Source: Cliona cf. orientalis (Eukaryota > Porifera > Demospongiae > Clionaida > Clionaidae). From it: DNA of 64,000 bases. Position numbers and translations under genes: made by a program. Shown in pieces: positions 20,201 to 28,004 of this stretch (position 1 is the first letter of the stretch; every line of letters starts with the position of its first letter). A model generated the notes under the pieces. It was not told where the DNA came from, did no database searches, and saw only the letters and a list, made by a program, of their open reading frames with translations. The stretch lies in NCBI GenBank assembly GCA_963930775.1, contig OZ005692.1, positions 5,132,135-5,196,134 on the forward strand, read 5' to 3'.

Positions 20201-23200
20201 AGGCCACGTGATCATAGTACCGTATAGGAACTGAATCATTGAAATTTCGTATAAATAATGTATTTCTCATTTATCTTCAAAAATTTGCTGTTGATTATTA
20301 AAATTGGGAGCAATTTTAGGGCCAAATACAATGTCATATACTTGCCTTGTCACTAATGGAATTCCGATCTCACTGCACATCCTTCGGATGCTTGTGAGAT
20401 CTACAATTTTGAGCTGAATGTGGGGTGCTAAAAATATCAAATCCTGGGGCAAAGGATGAAACACAAAAACCATTAAGTCGATCAATCAGTTAGCTCCAGG
20501 ATCTTGAGCTTTTACATAATAATTATTATTATTATGACATTGTACTGTGTGAGTACCTCAAGTGCTATAGCTTTGGCCACGTATGGTCCCACAATGCCAG
20601 GTATTGTACCGGCAGTGTTAGTCAGTCCCATTAGTACTCCTCCATAGCGAGGTGCAATGTCCAGGTGGTTACAGTTGAAGCCAGACAGATTCAGTCCGAG
20701 GGACCCTACAGCAATAGTGAGAAAGATAACAGCCACTGTACTTGTGGTTCCAAGATAGCCACAAAGTAGGAGGAAACTTCCAGCCAATATGAACGCTGCA
20801 TGTGGAGATAAAACATACGTAATAGTGTACTGCCTAAATGCTCCTGTAGAGTCTACAGTGTGGTTTTATGATCACTACTAACACTCAAGTGAGAAAGCCA
20901 TTATGGTGGAAGCATTATAGTGAACAGTAAGGCATATAGTTATGGAACTACATGCATCTATTGAGCAATATGTATGCCTATTAGCAACACCCTCATTTAC
21001 AGTTGCAACTTGAGTCATAGGTGGATGATTTGTATCCTGGACTCACCTGAGAGTGTCATTATCTTCCTCACAATAATAGTAGAGATCTTCCTTCTCATCA
21101 TGTCGGCCACAAAGCCACCAGCTGGGATAACAATCGCCAGAAACACATAGGGAAAGGCAGAGTAGATTCCGCTTAGCAGCAATGACTATAAAGACACAAC
21201 AACTGAATGAGCTGAGGAGCTCTTCCAATAAATAGTATCATCCCCATCTAGCCCAAGGTTTCTAAAATAAATACCTGGGCAGTCGACTCAGAGGATGATG
21301 TTTAATTATTTAACTCACATGTGACTGACTGATCTGTAGGGAAGGCATGGCTTGCTTGAAGTAGGTCGGCATACAAGTGAGGAGGGTATAAAAGCCCCAG
21401 TTGTTGCAGAAGTGGGCCACAATGATAGCCCAAACAGCAGGTGATGTAAGGATATGAATCCATGGAGTGGCATTCTAAGATAATAATATCAATAATTAGA
21501 ACAAGCATTTATAATATTATTATTATACTATAGTTCTCAAGCCTCCCTAATCTTTCTGTGCACTTAATTGCAACTAGCTGAGGACAAGTCTACAGAACTA
21601 CGTCATGGTATCCTAAAGAAAATTAATATACCTTATCTTCATGTTCTTGTGCCGCTATACTCTCTTCAATGTAGAGTCTCTCTTTCTCTGAGATACGGGG
21701 GTGGGTGCCAGGGGAGCTATAGCCAACCAGAATCCACAGGAAGAGCCACAATATCCCAGCACAACCTGGGATTGAAGGTAGTTTGATAACTATCAAAAAT
21801 AAATGGGGGCACCAGTCTGGCAGAACCCATTGTTTCAAAAGAATCTAGAGGGGAGAGTGAAGGAAGTGAACTCTAGGTATCTGAACCTTCCAATTTCTAG
21901 ACCTATACATGTAATTATATATAATTATTATTATTCTTACCACCGAGCTACTACAATAATTATAGAGATTCCAACCATATAATATTATCTCCTTTTAGCT
22001 AAATGTTTGATCTCAGTTGTGCGAGTCAATAGCTACTGGATATGTGACCATACATGCACCTCACCAAAAACATAGAAGACAGATGGCCATCCACCATCGA
22101 AACCGTATTCACAGAGAATAGCAGAGAGAGGGAAAGATATGATACTACCCACATGAGCACCTACAATAATAAAGAGAGAGCATAAAAGAGAAAATCTAGA
22201 GAGCAGAGAGAGACTCAGAGATATTTAACTGCTGCATTCCCACGAGTAAAGGCTCCAGCATGCACAATTAATGCACCTTAGGCGACATTCCAATTATCTA
22301 TAATAATTATATTCATTAGTGGTACTCCTATAGTAAGTGAGGTGAATAGTAGTGACAGAGTGGGCTAAACATCTTGCACTTGTGTATACTATACCACTGT
22401 GGAGCAGTGCTTGTAATTTTGTGTAGTGGGTGTAAACTATTTATCTACCACACCCTCAGTCTTGATGGACAATGGAAAATCCTTATTTGCAATATTTGTG
22501 CTAGGTAGGCAGCTTTTGAATAAATTCAGCAGGAAAGTGTGGCAGAATTGGGGGGAGGGGGTGGCCATGGGCAGACAATCAATAGCCTACAGTAACTTGC
22601 AAGAACACTGACCTGAATACGAAATAGTGGTCAGTATGGTCCGTTCTGCAGGTGGTGCCCACTTGGCCCATACAGCATGCATTGCAGGAAATGTTGCACC
22701 CTAAATCAGTAGATCAGAATCGGTAACTAACATGTTATAGCAAGTTCAAGTTAACTATATTATTTCACTGCATACCGTATTATAACAAGCCTGGACAATG
22801 GATGTTGAGCTTGCTATATATATTATCATGCCTTTTATCCTTAAACACTGGAGTTTTTCCTTACTTCAAAGAATCCTTCTGCAACCCTCACAGCTATTAG
22901 AGCCCAGATGCTGACGTTAGCTGCTAGTGGAGTTAGGAGAGTGAAGACTGATGTCATTACAATGCCAGTGCCCATGGCAGTATCCATCGACCACCAATCC
23001 GTGCAGCCAGCCACCCTCCAGGAATTTGAGTGAGGATGTAGCCAAAGAAAAAAGAGGAGAGAATCCAACCTGATTAAAGAATTTAGACACTATTAATTAA
23101 ATTTTAGCTAGTAGCCATATAAATTTAGCACTACTATAGCTAGTAGCTAAATGCCATAATATTATATACCTTCTTCTTGTGATGTCCATTCAAATGCCTG

Positions 23201-23780
23201 CAATAAAAAAATCATGTAGATTGGGAGTGGAGGATAGCCTCGTCCCCAGGCCACTCCCACGTTTTCAATGTTACCATGCAAACTGAATTTGCAGTTTATT
23301 GTCGCCGCCCACATGGAATTTTATTTTTAAATTTCAGATTGAATAATACTTTGGCCCCACCCCTTCAAGGGCTGCAATTGAAAGACACATTCCTGGTGAT
23401 TGTAAGTTTGAACTAGTTATTGTTTCTTTATAGATAATTGCTAACAATTGATTTGACATTCTTTAGGGGTGTGGTAACTTTTTGATGAAGGTGCATAGCT
23501 ATTAAACTTATGCAAGCTACCAAGATCAATCTCATTCCCAGGGGTATATCATTTGGAGGATTTGCAGCACACATGGGGATACTGAGAGACTAAGGAGAAG
23601 AGTGAAATTATTAGTCTCCTAGCTGAATTTAAGGCTTTATTTTAGAACATACTCGGGCTGAGTGATTGGTGAGAGTGGCTGTAGTTACGTCCATCTGTAC
23701 AATAGCAACACTAAGGTTCACTCGGAGAGCAAAGACGTTAACAAATCCAAGTGAGGACACCACAGCCAGCACATAACGAG
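14260..23780 (-). CDS. SLC17-family (sialin/VGLUT-like) anion transporter, exons 2 to last
   Basis: Minus-strand exons with matching phases: 23653-23780, 23521-23589, 23170-23197, 22865-23069, 22613-22700, 22065-22160, 21632-21765, 21319-21474, 21047-21185, 20557-20795 and 14260-14490. The product is a 12-helix major-facilitator transporter of lysosomal or synaptic-vesicle type. Diagnostic segments are [12 protein letters not shown] (helix 1), [36 protein letters not shown] and [20 protein letters not shown]. About 500 residues are visible, close to the family norm of 490-580. The first coding exon was not identified; it should lie between 23908 and 24140. Odd points: exon 22865-23069 is 205 nt but phase requires 206, so one base is missing near 22978 and the frame breaks in helix 4; and the last intron (6.07 kb) holds a DIRS-type element. 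Pseudogene or base-call error cannot be separated here. Confidence 0.85.
14546..14741. mobile_element. TA-flanked MITE in the transporter's last intron
   Basis: TACCGTAAATCTGGAAATTTTCGT on the left is matched in inverse by ACGAAAATTTCCAGATCATT then CTACAGTA on the right. GAAAATT words repeat inside. Lies between the last transporter exon and the DIRS-like element. Confidence 0.8.
14824..15009 (+). repeat. left inverted terminal repeat of the DIRS-like element
   Basis: Complementary to 20184-20403, from TATAATTCCATGTCGTGACA to GGCGGCCTAAAATTTTT. The outer ~40 bp differ from the right repeat and are instead matched exactly by the first half of the internal complementary region. Confidence 0.92.
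15023..15343. mobile_element. MITE with 9-bp target duplication nested in the DIRS-like element
   Basis: Ends TAGTCTCGTTCCCAGACCCC and GGGGTCTGGGCACGAGACTA are inverted, and complementarity extends about 70 bp (GGGTCTGGTACACATCGAGC ...). The 9-bp duplication CCCTTCAAG is at 15014-15022 and 15344-15352. Same family as the 81-bp element at 23827-23907. A 9-bp duplication fits Mutator-like elements. Confidence 0.92.
15486..17046 (+). CDS. DIRS-like Gag (ORF1), spliced
   Basis: Proposed as two exons: 15486-15630 (ATG at 15486, donor GTGAGT) and 16109-17046 (acceptor CTTCACAG), joined in phase 1 as [17 protein letters not shown]. This gives 360 residues. The body 16120-17046 has no ATG at its beginning, which is why the leader exon is preferred. 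Sequence: acidic N-terminal stretch ([17 protein letters not shown]), then a helical region ([20 protein letters not shown] ... [10 protein letters not shown]) typical of DIRS ORF1 capsid-like proteins, and a basic Arg/Gln/Asn-rich tail that may bind RNA. No zinc knuckle. The intron carries a hairpin array. Splicing is inferred from sequence only. Confidence 0.7.
15700..15990 (+). repeat. array of short hairpin repeats in the Gag leader intron
   Basis: Four units of ACCCCGAAGGCYGYGCCAAN then GGGT (near 15712, 15765, 15819, 15863) each fold on themselves through CACCCC/GGGGTG arms. Two further units of CTACTCCAATGGATATAACA then TNGGGTAG lie near 15928 and 15972, again with complementary ends. 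Function unknown; could be RNA structure, nuclease target or recombination product. Confidence 0.75.
16772..19957 (+). CDS. DIRS-like tyrosine recombinase (C-terminal part of a very long overlapping frame)
   Basis: The recombinase proper occupies about 18930-19957: an N-terminal SAM-like core-binding domain ([16 protein letters not shown] ... [14 protein letters not shown]) and a catalytic domain with Arg877 (NASRSSD), His989 and Arg992 (SAHSTR), Trp1015 and nucleophile Tyr1025 (KFYHK), numbering from 16772. It would join the circular cDNA to the target through a 3'-phosphotyrosine. The same frame stays open upstream for ~720 codons across the whole RT/RNase H region. No in-frame ATG is assigned, so the true start is unresolved; translation might use the overlap or a spliced or internal start. 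The stop lies inside the internal complementary region. Confidence 0.85.
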   Translation: MNVPILSKPSTGLFQKSTPPLPQNPSKAVFWGKALEQAGTATLRADTLHVSRTTTPTTPTRESSSPIMAPQDSHEVRGSNFKAAPQDPTQSSNTNGNHDDEPSSWGETKEFCVQMVNANQKSLGSTISPGTLSRIQINSTYSSSIPGSIFISQPEGYFESGSARPDSEASNRGGRQQSRFLQPSIRSSEEGWGMAPHNQFEAPQCLSEGIPFQDGEHNEPERYHLQGRPHDEDRLERCLSYYTNSQASQEIPTLSMARQEIPVQDSPVWPGYGSSYLHQASHPCSNRAQESGPSSDNLSGRYFANGIISRHPEESFSDAHAITTGAGVHIKPQEMCLAANSGDRVFGLSSELQYTLDFTTGGQNPQGPETVPQDPECRESIGKRASTTHWPTHISKPSNDACPIILPRAAEDENQPPYEMELIRSPSRSDCHIKRRSPLLDRQNSIIAGEEDNHSSCLPSHHLRCFHSGLGSELFRLSDRRSMDTDGSTGPHKCSGAPSSLPGSEDLCKQPVEPAYSSIDRQHNGSVIHQSKGWHDIQNTVRPRDPDVAVVHGEKPHHSCGAYSGSSQCESRRRVKEPPPLIRLETRPRSLQEAHEQVGIVHNRSICSKAQYPVIKILQFPSGSGGRSIRCSSPELEGREAICFSPIHLDWEIPAEVEAGQSQGSNPHSPSVAAPSLVPTIDRLSDRPPTDPPVRQTTADESNGSSSPDDNSGLPASSRISCVRAQYGEISEEAFKIISSAWRKGTEKSYSSTWKKWVEWCSRCQANSLSPSLKDVIQFLTEEFMHGRQYSTINSYRSALSATLPPIDGYQVGSHPTVCKLLQGMFNQRPPAPKYKSVWSVSTVLDFVSKKLSTESLSLKQLSKKLAVLLALTNASRSSDLHALDLDYRQFTPEGVLFRIPGLTKTRRSGPPKEAFFTSFEEDPGLCPVATLRAYENATKEWRSPVMKPNLLFLALNKPHKPVTSASIARWIKELLTEAGVDTDKFSAHSTRAAASSSAKAAGLSTAEIMKMAGWSRQSTFEKFYHKPIMPTTNVVVSSAINGMSSNDTMSYMQPCHDMEL
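17055..19091 (+). CDS. DIRS-like reverse transcriptase / RNase H / methyltransferase-like protein
   Basis: 678 residues from an ATG 8 nt after the Gag stop, in another frame. The RT domain has [45 protein letters not shown] and the catalytic YLDD at residues 204-207. RNase H follows, with [31 protein letters not shown] and [15 protein letters not shown]. Then comes the block [20 protein letters not shown] ... [11 protein letters not shown], which in DIRS elements is described as a Dam-like methyltransferase region. The last ~50 residues overlap the recombinase domain in a different frame. No stops or frameshifts. Expected to copy element RNA into DNA. Confidence 0.92.
   Translation: MEIMTTNPQVGGRLKNFVYRWSMLTKNPWVLQSVQGHYLEFKSTPPTVPPSRGVSLSANQRDILNQEVHDLIQKQAIEEVDSKAGFYSPLFVVPKKDGGWRPIINLKRLNAYLKVSHFKMESIMSLRDIIYKGDHMMKIDLKDAYLTIPIVKHHRKFLRFQWQGRKYQFKTLPFGLATAPRTFTKLLTPVVTELRSQGLRLIIYLDDILLMASSPDILKSHSQMLMQLLQELGFILNLKKCVLQPTQEIEFLGFLVNSSTLSISLPGDKILKVQKQCRRILNAGKASARELAQLIGLLTSLNPAMMHAPLFYRGLQRMRTSLLTRWNSYDRQADLTATSKEDLHFWIGRIRSSQGRKIITPPASQVITSDASTRGWGASCSDSQTGGPWTRMEARDHINVLELRAAFLALKTFASNLSNQHILLLIDNTTAVSYINRKGGTTSKTLSDLAIQTWLWCMERNLTIHAEHIPGVLNVRADAESRNLHHSSDWRLDPEVFRKLMSKWGSCTIDLFAARHNTQLSRFYSFRPDPEAEAFDALAQNWKGEKPYAFPPFILIGRFLQKLKQDRVKEAILIAPVWPHQVWYPQLIDCLIDHPLILQSDRPLLTNPMGHPHQMITQGCLHLAAFLVSGLNTEKSQRKLSKSFPQHGERGQKSLTPPLGRSGWSGVPDVKQTLFLPL
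19916..20028 (+). repeat. internal complementary region of the DIRS-like element
   Basis: Left half (19916-19956) is the exact complement of the outer left terminus (14824 onward). Right half (19955-20028) is the complement of the outer right terminus (to 20403). They overlap at TA (19955-19956), marking the circle junction. The region is also an imperfect palindrome centred near 19973. In the DIRS replication model it templates completion of the ends. Confidence 0.92.
20184..20403 (-). repeat. right inverted terminal repeat of the DIRS-like element
   Basis: Inverse of 14824-15009. Its outer end adds GATCTCACTGCACATCCTTC ... GTGAGATC, itself a stem, present also in the internal complementary region. 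Confidence 0.92.
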
Positions 23781-23826
23781 CTGGAATACAATGGAAGACG
23801 TCCGTGCGCCATACTCGCCCCAAGCC

Positions 23827-23907
23827 TAGTCTCGTGCCCAGCCCCCTTCATGCACGCGCATGAAGGGGGCTGGGCACGAGACTAGAAGGGGGCTGGGCAC
23901 GAGACTA
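23827..23907. mobile_element. 81-bp miniature of the 9-bp-duplication MITE family, three termini
   Basis: Starts TAGTCTCGTGCCCAGCCCCC, continues through an ATGCACGCGCAT centre to the complement ending GACTA, then adds a third copy of the GGGGGCTGGGCACGAGACTA end. The 9-bp duplication CCCCAAGCC lies at 23818-23826 and 23908-23916. It sits 47 bp upstream of the first recognised transporter exon, where it puts a stop into any read-through frame. Confidence 0.92.
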
Positions 23908-24145
23908 CCCCAAGCCCCCCAGTTTGCGCGTTTCCTACACTCATTAGCGAATTTGATCCTCCCTCAACTCAGTGAAAAGTGCATGCCACGCCCATTGACC
24001 ACCCCCGTGCATGTACCTAGTACCTGGCTCTGCTGGGCATGCGTAAAATTTCTTGCCACGTGTTTGTAGTTGGGTTGGCAGAAAAGTATTGTCAGAGCAA
24101 AGATCTTTGGTCAGAGCTGGTACTCTCACTCTCATCTCATTCCAA
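23908..24145. promoter_or_regulatory. divergent intergenic region, transporter (-) and 155-aa gene (+)
   Basis: Only ~240 bp separate the recognised start of the plus-strand gene from the transporter's 5' exons, so both probably share a promoter. GC-box-like CCACGCCC and CCACCCCCGTGC words occur at 23985-24010. The transporter's first exon should also lie here. No TATA box was recognised. Confidence 0.45.
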
Positions 24146-24613
24146 ATGGCATTGTATAGCGCCGCGGTTGATGCTACTTATGATTCTGATGAGGAGTCAT
24201 CATCTACATACGTTATCGAGAATGTTCATTATTTTAAATATATGGAGGTTCATTTTTACTTCGAATGTCATGTTTCTGACAACCTATACGTGCAAATAAG
24301 AAAAGGTCCAAGTGACAATCCTCCAAAGAGCCTGGCGCCTCACAATTACTTCGAAAAAGTAACACGAAATCATCATGCGTACTATGGATTGGATCCAGCT
24401 ATTCTTCGTAACCTTCCAGTAAACAACTCGCCATATTTCAAAGTGATTGATATGGGTCCTGATTTCAGTCAGTATGGTATCATTCATTTATATTTTGACG
24501 AGAATAAAAAAAGACTAAAAATATTTGACGCTAACGATAAAGATATCCAAGTGGAAGGGAACAGTCACAAATTAACCTTCACGATAAAGGCACTGTTTAA
24601 AGCGGGAGCATGA
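24146..24613 (+). CDS. unrecognised 155-residue protein, single exon
   Basis: ATG at 24146 (TTCCAAATGG context), stop TGA at 24611-24613. An upstream in-frame extension has no ATG. The product starts with a short acidic low-complexity stretch (YDSDEESSS). It continues with alternating hydrophobic/charged strands (YMEVHFYFECHVSDNLYVQI ... YGIIHLYFDENKKRLKIFDA) suggesting a beta-rich globular domain, with no signal peptide or membrane segment. I recognise no family. Coding reality is supported by length, balanced composition and absence of repeats. Against it: no introns, unlike most neighbours, so a retrocopy or lineage-specific gene is possible. Confidence 0.6.
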   Translation: MALYSAAVDATYDSDEESSSTYVIENVHYFKYMEVHFYFECHVSDNLYVQIRKGPSDNPPKSLAPHNYFEKVTRNHHAYYGLDPAILRNLPVNNSPYFKVIDMGPDFSQYGIIHLYFDENKKRLKIFDANDKDIQVEGNSHKLTFTIKALFKAGA

Positions 24614-25034
24614 ATACCGATTCCCCAAGTGACCTTAGACTCAGTAAGTCAGACATGCTGTTATTTGTAATAATTAGAGATTAATTATTAGTTCATCCAT
24701 GTATAATAATTTCCCAGTATCATGTGAGTTCTTTGTGATCATTGTTGAATTAGTCTCATCATGTTAATGAAGTCTTGACCAGATGTCTAGTAGCCTCGAT
24801 CCTCTTCCATAGCAGCCAGTGAATAAAAGGGCTGAAACTCACTGGTATGCAGATTAGATACTCCCCCTGATGACCAGCAAAATGGATACGACTCAAAATT
24901 CATTGTTGCACTGCAACTTGCGTACATGTCGTAGTTATTACATCCCTAGTAGCAATTTGCTTTTCTGAAATAAGTAATATTTGCCCAGTAAGAGTGTCAA
25001 ATCGTGGAATTTAATTGGCACAGACATGGGTGAA
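24614..25034. other. no gene seen
   Basis: AT-rich flank downstream of the 155-residue gene. No ORF, RNA gene or delimited repeat was recognised before the MITE starting at 25035. Confidence 0.5.
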
Positions 25035-26006
25035 CATATTTACCAACCCTCCCGATTTCCTGGGATTATCCCGAATTTTGGCTTTCAATCCAAAGCTCCC
25101 GATTTCAGCACTAAAAATCCCGAGAAATCCACCTCATCTGGGACTATGGAATTTTCTAGCTAGGTAGACACTTTGTAGGTGGGCTTTTATTAGAGTAGCA
25201 TATTATAAACAAATTATATTATGTCATCAGTCAGCTTCATAGCTACTGTTTTTAACCCTCTGCGCATGCGCCGCAGGGTTACAGTAGTCATTCTGTGTGT
25301 CTGTCTGTTACCAGGCTAGTCGCTACATACCTTATTTATACGTTGAAAGCGAGGTGTCATTAGGCTTCTCGTGGCGATTTTAACAAATGAAACGTGTAGA
25401 ATTCGTTGAAAACGCTTTGTTCAAAAGTTACCGCGACATTTGCTGATCACCTCTGCCTTCTTCGCTTCTTGATGAACTCTTGATGGACAAAAGTGACAGC
25501 GATGGCTTCTTTTCCAAAAGACTAGGATGTAGGACTAACGATAGGTCTTATAACTCGACTGACTCATCACTGATCACAGTAGACTCTGAACGCTTCTTGG
25601 CTTTCTTAGCAAATGCAACTGCTGATCAGGCACATGATGATCATGCTACATATTATGTAATCCCTTGCCATTGCACATGGATAGCATATTCTTATAGGCT
25701 TTGGTAAAAATAGAGTGCGCCATAAAAGGCTAGTGCACCGTATAGCGCATACTGTATATAGATCTTTTCTCACTTCGGCATAATGATATTACATTGAAGC
25801 ATAATTATAGGCTTAATCAGTGACCAAATTCATGAAAGCCGAGGGTTTCGCACTATTAGTGCTTCATTCAATTGGTATTTCAGTAAAATATTCTTTGATA
25901 ATAAATATATGCTTAGTACTAATGATCCCGAGAAATCCCTAAAAATCCAGAGAAATCTGGTATGAAATCCAGATATCTGCCTACAGCAGAGGGGTTGGTA
26001 AGTATG
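25035..26006. mobile_element. element with CATAnnTnCCAACC termini and 6-bp target duplication
   Basis: Left end CATATTTACCAACCCTCCCG and right end ...GGGGTTGGTAAGTATG are inverted. Blocks ATCCCGAGAAATCC recur near both ends (25110-25135 and 25925-25960). The 6-bp duplication GGTGAA flanks it (25029-25034 and 26007-26012). Contains a nested copy of the palindrome-headed repeat (25254-25690). Same family as 55858-56079. Confidence 0.8.
25254..25690 (+). repeat. palindrome-headed dispersed repeat, copy at 25.3 kb
   Basis: Headed by AACCCTCTGCGCATGCGCCG then CAGGGTT. Its right part (GTTGAAAACGCTTTGTTCAA then AAGTTACCG; TATAACTCGACTGACTCATC) matches 26985-27150, showing that 13.4-, 25.3-, 26.7- and 59.9-kb copies share one consensus. 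Confidence 0.7.
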
Positions 26007-26694
26007 GGTGAATATGATTTAATCGTCTATTAATTTTTCACTTTTAAGTTATGCCACTTTTAAATTAACGATTACGTAACATTGCATAACTTAAGTATGC
26101 TACTTACATACATGGTGATCCTTTACCATATACAATGGAGCTACTAGGATGCGGTAATTGCATTATCATTATACAATTGTCCAGTGGGAGGTTGCCAGAA
26201 GTGATTTCACCCGAACTAAAATGTTTTCTTTCTCACCATTGTTGAACTTGGGGTGCTATATTCACTGATATGGCTGCCCATGCTCAAGCTGCAACTAAAA
26301 TGAAAAGGGCAGTGGGGCAGTATTAGATGTGTAACTTTACATATTATTATCGTGGTGCTAAGGAGTGATATTCTGGAGCCAATATTGTCCACGAGTCCTT
26401 TCCAGAGGGAGCCGATTCTATTCTAAGCGTCTTCTCTTGGGAGCCCTTGCGAGTGAAACTGTAATATTATGGAGTCTCCATCCTTCTTGCTGTAGGGTTA
26501 TCCTAAGACCAGGAAAATAAAAACTGCTCCATTTAAAGGGAACACTAAAGCTATAAGTTTCAACAATATTGAGCATAATCCTATCTGTAGTATCTAATAA
26601 TTGTTATTACCCCACATGCATGCCGAGTCTTATTTTGACGATTGTGTGTACAATTATTCCCTAATTAGACGAGAATGTGTATGATTGCCTATTA

Positions 26695-27175
26695 ATTGGT
26701 TGTGTCATCGTCATCGTTATCATTAGCATAAAAATCACCATAATTATCTCAAGATTTAGGCATCTAAGCAACTTGTAAGCACAACAAATCAATTAAATTG
26801 GGCAAAAAAACTGGCTTCAGTGTACGTCAAAACAAGGACATGGTCCACGAGCATCACAAAATTAATAGTGCCTTTTTGTTGGCCTCTGTAGCCACAACTA
26901 TCAACAGTGCCTATACTCAATGCATAATGCATTCCCATCGTGCTTTCTGCTCATGCCCATGGCATTTTCAAGATATGTATTGTGTGGATTTTGTTGAAAA
27001 CGCTATATTCAAAAGTTTTGATAACATTTGCCTTCTTCGCTTGTTATCAGACTCTCAATTGATGAAAGAGACGGCGATTGCTTCATTTCAAGAAGATTAG
27101 TGTGAAGGTCTATAGCGATAGTTCTTATAACTTGACTGACTCATCAGTTTCACTAGTCACAGTAGCTAGGCTATA
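26695..27175 (+). repeat. palindrome-headed dispersed repeat, 5'-truncated copy at 26.7 kb
   Basis: Matches 59965-60240 over CTTCAGTGTA ... CAATGCATAATGCAT ... GTGCTTTCTGCTCATGC and the 25.3-kb copy over its right part. The head palindrome is missing. Frames inside are interrupted; no protein is recognised. The tracts 26013-26694 and 27176-27518 around it hold no recognised gene. Confidence 0.7.
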
Positions 27176-27518
27176 TATAATTAATCTATGGGCTATCAAT
27201 GCACATGGTCTATTATGCAATCTCACAAAATTAATTATGATAATAATTACAGTACCAAGGGATCAATGGGTGATGTCTAGTTACATAATTACCCAAGCAA
27301 TACCATCATGCATGGTTAACACCACGCCTATTGCGGCTCGATACGCCCCTTGTTAACACCTATTTGCACAAAATACGTCGAAGTCTGGCACAAGGGCTGG
27401 CATGCACACCTAGGCTATGTCTAACATGCATCTGAAAAGTGTATATTATATAAACACTAGCTAGCACAAGTTATAAATAAATTACACACTAACATTACAA
27501 AAGTCAATGCAACATGTA

Positions 27519-27740
27519 TACCGTATAGCCGAAAATATTGGCGGGCATTAAATTTGGCGGTTGAGCCCAAAATCGCTATTGAAAGAATATTGGCGGATTT
27601 AAATTTGGCGGTTCGGTACGGGATCGCCATACGTATATATATGAGTAGGAAATTTTGGCGGATTTTAATTTGGCGGTTGTAATAATAGACCGCCAAACCG
27701 CCAAATTTAATTCCCCGCCAAATTTTCCGGCTATACGGTA
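27519..27740. mobile_element. TA-flanked MITE, TTGGCGG family
   Basis: TACCGTATAGCCGAAAATAT then TGGCGGG is mirrored by CCCGCCAAATTTTCCGGCTA then TACGGTA. AAATTTGGCGGTT repeats internally in both orientations, so the whole 222 bp folds. TA precedes and follows. Confidence 0.9.
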
Positions 27741-28004
27741 TATTACAACTCATTACAGCCAGACGCCACCCCCCTCGATATAATTATATTATAATATACA
27801 TGCAGTGTTTTGCAAATTATGTACCTACCTTGAGCTTGAGTGTTATGGTCACTTCATGACATAATTACATGTTTTCATGAAAGCAGCCATGGCTTGAGTA
27901 TCCAAACTTGCCATAAGTAAAGCCATCCAGGATCAAAGTAATTATCGTGACACCAGAACATAATTATTATTATTATTAGTATACAATGCTTCACTGTCAA
28001 ATTT

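Larger units (their letters stand above)
14824..20403 (+). mobile_element. DIRS-like tyrosine-recombinase retrotransposon, apparently intact
   Basis: A 5.58-kb element with inverted terminal repeats (14824-15009 and 20184-20403) and an internal complementary region (19916-20028) whose halves are complementary to the two outer ends. This is the diagnostic arrangement of DIRS elements, which integrate a circular intermediate by tyrosine recombinase without target duplication. Gag (15486-17046, one intron), RT/RNase H/MT-like (17055-19091) and recombinase (ending 19957) frames are open. It sits in sense opposite to the host SLC17 gene, in that gene's last intron. A 321-bp MITE (15023-15343) lies just inside the left repeat. 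Open frames and near-identical repeats suggest recent insertion. Confidence 0.92.

Noticed and set aside
22931..22983. A ~50-nt GT-AG mini-intron that would avoid the transporter frameshift
   Set aside because: It would delete part of a conserved membrane helix and is shorter than any intron in the window; a missing base fits phases and similarity better.
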